A stretch of 10,557 nt of DNA from an uncultured Oscillospiraceae bacterium (lineage in GTDB: Bacteria; Bacillota; Clostridia; Oscillospirales; Acutalibacteraceae): positions 1 through 10,557 of the forward strand of contig UQVI01000057.1 in NCBI GenBank assembly GCA_900544515.1. The letters are read 5' to 3'. The translations under genes were made by a program, and so were the position numbers. This document shows, in pieces, positions 1 through 5,344 of the stretch; position 1 is the stretch's first letter, and each line of letters opens with the position of its first letter. The notes below the pieces were generated by a model. That model did no database searches and was not told the origin of the DNA. It worked only from the letters and a program-made list of their open reading frames with translations.

Positions 1-47
1 CTACACTCGACTAGTCGTCGGCAGCGTCAGATGTGTATAAGAGACAG
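1..47 (+). other. Nextera (Tn5) i5-side sequencing adapter, non-genomic
   Basis: Bases 29-47 are the 19-bp Tn5 mosaic end used in Nextera tagmentation. Bases 15-28 (TCGTCGGCAGCGTC) are the Read 1 primer part, bases 7-14 (TCGACTAG) occupy the i5 index position, and bases 1-6 (CTACAC) are the end of the P5 arm. The element order and sequence match the commercial adapter exactly. Genomic DNA therefore starts at base 48, and nothing before that should be interpreted biologically. Confidence 0.98.
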
Positions 48-49
48 AT

Positions 50-310
50 ATGATTCTTCTCCTGACATTTGTATTGGAAATGCTTTGGGCGTTTACAGGT
101 GTCAGAATATATCACACCTATGTGCCTGTTAAAAATTTATTTGATTTATATGTGCTGGCTTTTCCATTTGTGTTTTTATTCATTAATCTTTTTGCGCTTT
201 GCCGGAGAAGGGTAAGTAAATTTCTTTTAATGATTGATTTGGTTTTAGAGGTGACATATCCTGCATTTGTATCATCTGTATTAATGGTAATTAATGAAAT
301 CATTTCCTAA
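50..310 (+). CDS. C-terminal fragment of an unknown integral membrane protein (5' end lost to adapter)
   Basis: The open frame runs from the adapter junction to a TAA at 308-310. The ATG at 50 has no visible Shine-Dalgarno site because only two genomic bases precede it, so it is probably an internal methionine of a longer gene. The visible 86 residues are strongly hydrophobic. I see about three membrane segments (roughly residues 1-20, 34-50 and 58-83), with a basic CRRR cluster after the second that suggests a cytoplasmic loop. No family motif is recognisable. A 128-bp gap and a strong promoter separate it from the next gene, so it belongs to the preceding transcription unit. Hydrophobicity and AT-rich codons support real coding, but function cannot be assigned. 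Confidence 0.55.
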   Translation: MILLLTFVLEMLWAFTGVRIYHTYVPVKNLFDLYVLAFPFVFLFINLFALCRRRVSKFLLMIDLVLEVTYPAFVSSVLMVINEIIS

Positions 311-343
311 ATAAAAATGTTTTTACATTAAGTAGCACTCGTA

Positions 344-372
344 TTGACAATTTGTAATAAATTAATTATAAT
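344..372 (+). promoter_or_regulatory. Perfect-consensus sigma-A promoter of the SDR/epimerase gene
   Basis: TTGACA (344-349) and TATAAT (367-372) are separated by exactly 17 bp. Both hexamers match the housekeeping sigma-A/sigma-70 consensus perfectly. The expected start site is near 379, giving a leader of about 60 nt before the ATG at 439. Such a strong promoter suggests high basal expression unless repressed through the palindrome that covers the start site. Confidence 0.88.
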
Positions 373-374
373 TA

Positions 375-391
375 ACATAATGTCATTATGT
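375..391. promoter_or_regulatory. 17-bp palindrome at the transcription start: likely repressor operator
   Basis: ACATAATG (375-382) and CATTATGT (384-391) form a perfect 8-bp inverted repeat around one central T. It begins 3 bp after the -10 box and covers the predicted start site near 379, the classic position for a repressor operator. It is too AT-rich and lacks the downstream T-run expected of a terminator. The cognate regulator is unknown. Confidence 0.6.
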
Positions 392-438
392 GACAAATAA
401 TAAAAATATTTCTATTATTTATTTGCGGAGGAAATGCT

Positions 439-1458
439 ATGAATGTATTTATGATTGGCGGAACAGGTCTTCTCGGCTGCGAGGCTGCTACCACTCTTAT
501 TAAAAAAGGTCACAAGGTAACATCAGTTGCTTTGCCGCCGTTACCGGAAGGCGCACCGATTCCAGAGGAAATGGACATCATCTTTGGGGATATCAATAAA
601 AAATCAGATGAAGAGCTTGAGGAAATGCTCAAGGGTAACGATGTATTTATCTATGCTGCCGGTGTTGATGAAAGAGTTGAATTCCCTGCACCTGTAATGG
701 ATTATTATTATAAATTCAATATTGCTCCTCTTAAGAGAATTTTCCCAATCTGTAAAAAGGTTGGTGTTAAGAGAGCAGTCGTTCTCGGCTCATACTTTGC
801 TTATCTTTCAAAGGCAAGACCTGATATGCGTCTTACTGAGAGAAATCCGTATTTCAAGTCAAGAATTATGCAGGAAGAGGTTTGTGAGGCTTTCTGTGAC
901 GATGATTTCAGCTGTGCAGTTCTTGAGCTTCCTTACATATTCGGTACTCAGCCGGGCAGAAAGCCGGTATGGACTATTCTGATTGAGCAGATTGGCTTTA
1001 TGGACAGCTGGCCGTTCACAATGTACCCAACAGGCGGTACAACAATGCTTACCTGCCGTCAGGTTGGTCAGGCAATTGCAGGTGCTGCTGAGAGAAAGAA
1101 GTCAGGCTTTGAGGCTATTCCTATCGGTATGTACAATATGAAATGGGATGAATTCCTTTCTATCGTATATGATGCAAGAGGAATGCACGGTAGAAAGATT
1201 GTCGGCGTTTCACCTTGGATGATGAAGATGGGTATGATTAAGGTTGCTAAGGATTACAAGAAGCGCGGCATTGATTCCGGTATGGATCCATTCAATCTTC
1301 CTGATATTATGGATATTGACCTTTTCTTCAACAATGTTTATACTAAGGAACTCGGCGTTGAAGAGGACGATATTGTTGCAGCAATTACGGATTCTATTAA
1401 GATTTCCGAAGCTTCATACAATGGTACAGTTCAGCTTCTTGAAATGAAGGGCGAGTAA
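439..1458 (+). CDS. NAD(P)-binding Rossmann-fold protein, atypical extended SDR (epimerase/dehydratase-like)
   Basis: This 339-residue protein opens with the SDR nucleotide-binding glycine motif GGTGLLG (residues 7-13, GxxGxxG) after a short beta strand. It continues with the GD pair at 50-51, the strand-end motif YAAGVDE (72-78) and a GSYFAYL strand (117-123). The usual YxxxK catalytic pair appears as Y138-F-K-S-R142, so arginine replaces the canonical lysine. That makes it an atypical SDR, with K140 or R142 perhaps substituting, or a protein with altered activity. Length fits extended SDRs such as NAD-dependent epimerase/dehydratases. It has no signal peptide and is expected to be cytosolic. 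The start is fixed by a GGAGGAAA Shine-Dalgarno site at 427-434. The gene is monocistronic, bounded by its own promoter and terminator. Fold is confident; substrate is unknown. Confidence 0.85.
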   Translation: MNVFMIGGTGLLGCEAATTLIKKGHKVTSVALPPLPEGAPIPEEMDIIFGDINKKSDEELEEMLKGNDVFIYAAGVDERVEFPAPVMDYYYKFNIAPLKRIFPICKKVGVKRAVVLGSYFAYLSKARPDMRLTERNPYFKSRIMQEEVCEAFCDDDFSCAVLELPYIFGTQPGRKPVWTILIEQIGFMDSWPFTMYPTGGTTMLTCRQVGQAIAGAAERKKSGFEAIPIGMYNMKWDEFLSIVYDARGMHGRKIVGVSPWMMKMGMIKVAKDYKKRGIDSGMDPFNLPDIMDIDLFFNNVYTKELGVEEDDIVAAITDSIKISEASYNGTVQLLEMKGE

Positions 1459-1476
1459 TTAACTTTATAAATATTT

Positions 1477-1507
1477 AAAAGCGATGAGTTTTGCTCATCG
1501 CTTTTTT
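1477..1507 (+). terminator. Rho-independent terminator of the SDR gene
   Basis: GCGATGAG (1481-1488) pairs with CTCATCGC (1494-1501) around the loop TTTTG, flanked by four A on the left and six T on the right (1502-1507). The GC-containing 8-bp stem followed by a T-run, 19 bp after the SDR stop codon, is a textbook intrinsic terminator. It also insulates the tetR promoter downstream. Confidence 0.92.
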
Positions 1508-1522
1508 ATTTTAAATTTATTG

Positions 1523-1551
1523 TTGACAAAGAGTGAATTAAATGATAACGT
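1523..1551 (+). promoter_or_regulatory. Promoter of the tetR-ABC operon (extended -10)
   Basis: TTGACA at 1523-1528 is followed after 17 bp by TAACGT (1546-1551), which matches TAnnnT. A TG one base upstream (1543-1544) makes it an extended -10 element. The predicted start is around 1558, within the two operator-like palindromes at 1545-1572. It lies between the SDR terminator and the regulator gene. Confidence 0.65.
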
Positions 1552-1572
1552 ATGTTATATAACGATTGTTAT
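1545..1572. promoter_or_regulatory. Two abutting 14-bp palindromes: probable TetR operator
   Basis: ATAACGTATGTTAT (1545-1558) and ATAACGATTGTTAT (1559-1572) are directly adjacent. Each is a perfect palindrome of the form ATAAC-N4-GTTAT, and they differ only in the central spacer. They cover the -10 box, the predicted start site and the early leader of the operon whose first gene encodes a TetR-family protein, so autorepression is the simplest reading. Confidence 0.7.
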
Positions 1573-1575
1573 TGG

Positions 1576-1589
1576 AAAGAGGGAGAAGG
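1576..1589 (+). promoter_or_regulatory. Ribosome binding site that fixes the tetR start
   Basis: The purine run AAAGAGGGAGAAGG lies just upstream of the ATG at 1592, with the GGGAG core 6 nt away. An in-frame ATG at 1484 would start inside the preceding terminator hairpin and upstream of the tetR promoter, so it cannot be the start. Confidence 0.85.
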
Positions 1590-1591
1590 TT

Positions 1592-2152
1592 ATGCCGCCA
1601 AAAGCCAAATATACAAAATCACAGATTACAGACACTGCATTCCGTATGGTAAGGGAAAATGGTTTAAGCTCGCTGACTGCAAGGAGCCTGGCGAAAGCAC
1701 TTGGCACCTCAACAGGTCCGATTTTCACTGTTTTTGATACGGTTTCGGAAATTCAGGATGCAGTAATAGAAAAAGCAAAGCTTTTATACGATAGCTATTT
1801 AAAGTCAGGATTAACGCAGCCAATCCCATTTAAAGGGGTGGGAATGAAATATATTCAGTTTGCGAAAGATGAGCCGGAACTTTATAAGCTTCTTTTTATG
1901 ACAGGTGACGGCACCGAACAGATTACAAACTTTCTTCCGGCATATGAAGTTAATACTTCTGAGGTGCTTGATCTTATTGAGGGCAGTTACAAAATAGATA
2001 AGGAAAAAGCCAAAAGTCTTTATAATCATCTTTCTGTTTATGCGTATGGTTATGCAACACTTTTTGCACAGGGAATTCATATCTTTACAATGGAAAATAT
2101 TGACAGAATGATGACCGAGTTATTCAATGTACTGATAAGGAGTTACTTATGA
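1592..2152 (+). CDS. TetR/AcrR-family transcriptional regulator
   Basis: This 186-residue protein has the size and layout of TetR-family repressors. Residues 8-53 form a three-helix DNA-binding domain with a basic N-terminus (PPKAKYTKSQI), and the HTH at about 28-47 includes LTARSLAKALGTSTGPIFTVF. Residues 60-186 form a helical ligand/dimer domain with the AKDEPELYKLLFM segment (91-103) seen in many Firmicute TetR proteins, and a C-terminal part resembling the WHG-type domain. The start at 1592 is set by the ribosome binding site; the frame stays open upstream to 1484, but that region is the SDR terminator and this gene's promoter. The stop overlaps the next ATG (ATGA), so it is coupled to the ABC transporter genes it probably controls. 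The inducer cannot be told from sequence. Confidence 0.9.
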   Translation: MPPKAKYTKSQITDTAFRMVRENGLSSLTARSLAKALGTSTGPIFTVFDTVSEIQDAVIEKAKLLYDSYLKSGLTQPIPFKGVGMKYIQFAKDEPELYKLLFMTGDGTEQITNFLPAYEVNTSEVLDLIEGSYKIDKEKAKSLYNHLSVYAYGYATLFAQGIHIFTMENIDRMMTELFNVLIRSYL

Positions 2153-3063
2153 ACAATATAATAGAAATCCATAATTTAAACAAATCCTTCGGTGATGTCA
2201 GGGCGGTCAGTAATCTGAGCTTTAATGTAAGAAAAGGTGAACTCTTTGCCTTTCTCGGAGTAAACGGTGCAGGAAAATCAACTACGATTAACATTATCTG
2301 CGGTCAGCTCGGAATGGACAGCGGCAATGTAATTATTGACGGTTGCAGCCTTAATGAAAATCCGAAAGGTATAAAAAATGCACTCGGTGTTGTATTTCAG
2401 AATTCTGTGCTGGATAAAGCTCTTACTGTCTATGATAATCTGGAGAGCCGTGCAGCTCTTTACGGAATATATGGTAAAGCGTTTAAGGCAAGACTTTCGG
2501 AGCTGGCAAGGCTTCTTGATTTTGAGGGTTTGCTGAAGAGAACGGTAGGAAAGCTTTCAGGAGGGCAGCTGAGACGAATTGATATAGCACGTGCCTTGCT
2601 TCACAATCCTAAAATTCTTATTCTTGATGAGCCTACAACAGGACTTGACCCTCAGACCAGACAAACGCTCTGGAATGTCATAAGCACATTGAGAAAAGAA
2701 AAAAATATGACCGTATTTCTTACCACTCATTATATGGAGGAAGCGGCAGAAGCAGATTACGTTGTCATTCTTGACAGTGGTAAAATTTCCGCAGAGGGAA
2801 CGCCTTTGGAATTGAAAAACACTTATACAGGAGATTTCATTACACTTTACGGTATCAGTGAGAGCGAGGTTAAGCAGCTTGGCAGACCTTATGAAAAAAT
2901 GCGTGATTCCTACAGAGTATCTGTTGAAAATACGCAAAAGGCAACGGAGCTTATCCTCAGATATCCTGATGTATTTACTGATTATGAAATCGTCAAGGGT
3001 AAAATGGATGATGTATTCCTGTCTGTAACAGGTAAAAAACTTGTAGGGGGTGAGGGCAAATGA
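2149..3063 (+). CDS. ABC-2 type transporter ATP-binding protein (efflux, DrrA-like)
   Basis: This cytosolic ATPase of 304 residues powers the membrane partner encoded next. All nucleotide-binding motifs are intact: Walker A GVNGAGKST (37-45), Q-loop Q84 in VVFQN, ABC signature LSGGQ (136-140), Walker B ILILDEP with D160 and E161, D-loop GLDP (165-168) and the switch histidine H194 in LTTHYMEEA. The C-terminal extension of about 80 residues (225-304) is typical of DrrA/CcmA-like ATPases that pair with ABC-2 permeases. AAGGAG lies upstream of the start, which overlaps the tetR stop by 4 bp; its own end overlaps the permease start in the same ATGA fashion, so stoichiometric co-translation is likely. 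Linkage to tetR suggests export of a toxic or signalling compound. Substrate is unknown. Confidence 0.95.
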   Translation: MNNIIEIHNLNKSFGDVRAVSNLSFNVRKGELFAFLGVNGAGKSTTINIICGQLGMDSGNVIIDGCSLNENPKGIKNALGVVFQNSVLDKALTVYDNLESRAALYGIYGKAFKARLSELARLLDFEGLLKRTVGKLSGGQLRRIDIARALLHNPKILILDEPTTGLDPQTRQTLWNVISTLRKEKNMTVFLTTHYMEEAAEADYVVILDSGKISAEGTPLELKNTYTGDFITLYGISESEVKQLGRPYEKMRDSYRVSVENTQKATELILRYPDVFTDYEIVKGKMDDVFLSVTGKKLVGGEGK

Positions 3064-3959
3064 AAATATTGAATATTCTTATCAAAAGAAATATAAAGCT
3101 CTTTTTCAAGGATAAGGGAATGTTTTTCACATCTCTGATTACACCGGCTATTTTACTGGTTCTCTATGCAACCTTTTTGAAAAATGTATATTACGATACC
3201 TTTGTTTCCGCTTTGCCTGAAGCCTTTAATGTTTCGGAAAAGCTGATTAATGGATGTGTGTCAGGGCAGATTATTTCTTCCATTCTTGCTGTTTCCTGTG
3301 TAACTGTGGCATTTTGTTCGAATATGCTCATGGTGCAGGATAAATCGAGCGGAAGTATTAAGGATTTCACAATTTCTCCATTAAAGAGCTCGTCCCTTGC
3401 AATCAGTTACTATTTTGCCACTATGATTTCAACGCTGGTGGTTTGCCTTGCTGCACTGTGTATCTGCCTTGCTTATGTTGCGGGTACAGGATGGTATATG
3501 AGTACGCTTGATGTAATCTATTTATTACTTGATGTTTTTATGCTTGTGATGTTTGGTACAGCACTATCAAGCATTATCAATTTCTTTCTGAATACGCAGG
3601 GACAGATGTCGGCGGTAGGAACGATTGTCAGCTCCGGCTATGGTTTCATATGCGGTGCTTATATGCCTATATCACAGTTTTCAGAGGGATTACAGAAAGT
3701 AATATCGTTTTTGCCGGGTACGTATGCAACATCACTTATACGTAATCATGCGATGAACGGTGTTTTTAAAGAAATGTCAAATCAGGGCTTTCCTGATAAA
3801 GCTGTTGAGTCCATAAAAACCTCCATTGACTGCAATATCTATTTTTTTGATAATAAAGTTTCTATAGAAATGATGTATTTCATATTAATAGCGACCATTG
3901 TTATTCTTCTGTCAGTATACGTTATTATGAATATCGTCAAAAGTAAAAGAGTAAAATAA
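3060..3959 (+). CDS. ABC-2 type transporter permease
   Basis: This 299-residue membrane protein is the partner of the preceding ATPase. The N-terminus is cytosolic and basic (LIKRNIKLFFKDKG), followed by about six membrane helices near residues 22-42, 68-90, 115-137, 151-175, 185-207 and 271-293. The motif FLPGTYATSLIRNH (217-230) before the last extracytoplasmic loop is typical of the ABC-2 (DrrB-like) permease fold. The stretch SSGSIKDFTISPLKSSSL (97-113) is the usual cytoplasmic coupling region between helices 2 and 3. The loop at about 208-270 is probably extracytoplasmic. One ATPase plus one permease implies a homodimer of each in the working exporter. It is the last gene of the tetR-ABC operon and ends 1 bp before a terminator hairpin. 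Confidence 0.92.
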   Translation: MKILNILIKRNIKLFFKDKGMFFTSLITPAILLVLYATFLKNVYYDTFVSALPEAFNVSEKLINGCVSGQIISSILAVSCVTVAFCSNMLMVQDKSSGSIKDFTISPLKSSSLAISYYFATMISTLVVCLAALCICLAYVAGTGWYMSTLDVIYLLLDVFMLVMFGTALSSIINFFLNTQGQMSAVGTIVSSGYGFICGAYMPISQFSEGLQKVISFLPGTYATSLIRNHAMNGVFKEMSNQGFPDKAVESIKTSIDCNIYFFDNKVSIEMMYFILIATIVILLSVYVIMNIVKSKRVK

Positions 3960-3960
3960 G

Positions 3961-3999
3961 AAAAAAGCAGTACGTCTGACTAAGATGTACTGCTTTTTT
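3961..3999. terminator. Bidirectional terminator shared by convergent permease and MATE genes
   Basis: AAAAAAGCAGTACGTCT (3961-3977) pairs with AGATGTACTGCTTTTTT (3983-3999) around a 5-nt loop, with a single G-T wobble (3974/3986) in a 17-bp stem. The symmetric A6 and T6 flanks give a poly-U tail in both directions. It starts 1 bp after the permease stop, while the MATE stop (3980-3982) lies in the loop, so one arm encodes the last MATE residues. Confidence 0.93.
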
Positions 4000-5332
4000 G
4001 CCTAAGCTTCTTTGTTACAGGTATTACAAGAATGAGCGTTAATATAAATGATAATATATCAGCTGCAGGCTGTACATAGGTTATACCTGCTGCTTTCAGC
4101 CACATAGGGAGTGTAAGCATAAGCGGAACATAGAAAATGCCCTGTCTCGCTAGTGCAAGCACAGTTGCTTTTCCGGATATTTTCAGTGACTGCATAAGCA
4201 TATTTGAGGAGGTGCAGTAGCCGATAAGCGGCATTGCAAAGCACTGTGCTCTTAATGCTTTTGTGCCTATCTCAACAACCTCAGCGTCGTCACGGAAAAC
4301 TGCGATAAGCTGAGGTGCAAATAGAAAGGAAATTACAGAAAAAACAGTTATGATGCAGGTGGTTATGACTGTGGTAAACTTATATCCTTCATAAACCCTT
4401 TTATAATTTTTTGCACCGTTATTGAAGCTGCATACAGGCTGATATCCCTGACCAAAGCCGATTACGATTGCCATACCTAAAAAAGTAACTCGGTTGAATA
4501 CACTCATACCCGCCACAACAGCATCACCGTACTTTGCACAGGCAAAATTAAGACATATGGTTGCAACAGTCTGAATGCCCTGACGTGCAAGGGAGGGGAG
4601 ACCGTTTTTGGAGATGTCTGCAAATATTTTAAGTTCAGGTTTGCATTTCTTTATATTAATCCTGATATTTTCACCCTTGCGTGTTCCTAAAAGCAGTACA
4701 ATAAACCCAATAAATTGACTGATGATTGTTGCAATTGCCGCACCCTGAACACCAAGCTTGAAGGTGAATATAAATAAAGGGTCGATAAGAATATTTAAAA
4801 TACTGCCGCTGAGTATTCCTGCCATTGAGTAAACGGCACTGCCTTGATATCTCAGCTGATTATTAAGAACAAAGGAAGTAAGTATAAAGGGCGAGCCAAG
4901 CAAAATATATTTAAGATATCCGCTTGCAGATTCAAGTGTTGTCTGTGTTGCACCGAGCAGCAATGCTATTTTTTCGGAGAAAAAGAATCCGACTGCTGCC
5001 ATAATGATTCCGGTTATAAATGCGGTGAAAAAAGCAATGTTTGCATAAATTTCAGCACGTTCCTTTTTCTTCTCTCCAAGAAATGTGCTTATCAGTATTC
5101 CGCTGCCGTTACCAAGAAAAAAACCGACTGCCTGCAGCAGTGTCATAACTGAAAAAACAATACCGATTGATGCAACGGATGTTGTGTCAATTTTTCCTAC
5201 AAAGTAGCTGTCTGCCATATTATATACAGCTGAAACAAGCATCGTTATTATTGTAGGAACGGCGAGTGATGATATTAATTTTTTTACAGGTTCCTTTGAC
5301 ATTTTGTCAAATTTATCTTTATACTTCTTCAT
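3980..5332 (-). CDS. MATE family multidrug/toxin efflux transporter
   Basis: This 450-residue protein is almost entirely hydrophobic with about 12 membrane helices, the standard MATE (MatE) length and topology. Diagnostic stretches are VYNMADSYFVGKI (36-48) in helix 1, LGNGSGILISTFLGEKKKERA (73-93) in the first half, and GFGQGYQPVCSFNNGAKNYKRV (292-313), the internal-repeat counterpart, in the second half. MATE proteins export cationic or aromatic compounds using Na+ or H+ gradients. The start has AAGGAAAA, which overlaps the stop codon of the upstream glycosidase gene, with only 12 bp between the genes, so the two are co-transcribed and possibly translationally coupled. The last five codons (KSSTS) fall in the terminator arm. 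Pairing with an arabinofuranosidase is unusual, since a sugar symporter would be expected. Substrate is unknown. Confidence 0.93.
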   Translation of the reverse strand: MKKYKDKFDKMSKEPVKKLISSLAVPTIITMLVSAVYNMADSYFVGKIDTTSVASIGIVFSVMTLLQAVGFFLGNGSGILISTFLGEKKKERAEIYANIAFFTAFITGIIMAAVGFFFSEKIALLLGATQTTLESASGYLKYILLGSPFILTSFVLNNQLRYQGSAVYSMAGILSGSILNILIDPLFIFTFKLGVQGAAIATIISQFIGFIVLLLGTRKGENIRINIKKCKPELKIFADISKNGLPSLARQGIQTVATICLNFACAKYGDAVVAGMSVFNRVTFLGMAIVIGFGQGYQPVCSFNNGAKNYKRVYEGYKFTTVITTCIITVFSVISFLFAPQLIAVFRDDAEVVEIGTKALRAQCFAMPLIGYCTSSNMLMQSLKISGKATVLALARQGIFYVPLMLTLPMWLKAAGITYVQPAADILSFILTLILVIPVTKKLRQKSSTS

Positions 5333-5344
5333 TTTGAATTTTCC

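Noticed and set aside
311..343. Possible terminator after the first gene (AATG/CATT around a T-run)
   Set aside because: The stem is only about 4 bp with no GC core, too weak to call.
311..438. Riboswitch in the leader of the SDR gene
   Set aside because: The leader is only about 60 nt, very AT-rich, and shows no conserved aptamer-like pairing beyond the simple palindrome.
1484..1591. 36-residue N-terminal extension of the TetR protein
   Set aside because: It would be translated from inside the SDR terminator, upstream of the tetR promoter, and has no ribosome binding site.
2557..2937. 126-residue open frame on the - strand
   Set aside because: It is an antisense shadow of the well-supported ABC ATPase, with no ribosome binding site or recognisable motif.
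2149..3959. Bacteriocin or lantibiotic immunity ABC system
   Set aside because: No precursor peptide or modification gene is nearby; the TetR-ATPase-permease layout fits a general efflux cassette.
4844..5152. 102-residue Cys/Lys-rich open frame on the + strand
   Set aside because: It lies fully antisense to the MATE gene, has no ribosome binding site, and its composition mirrors the opposite-strand codons.
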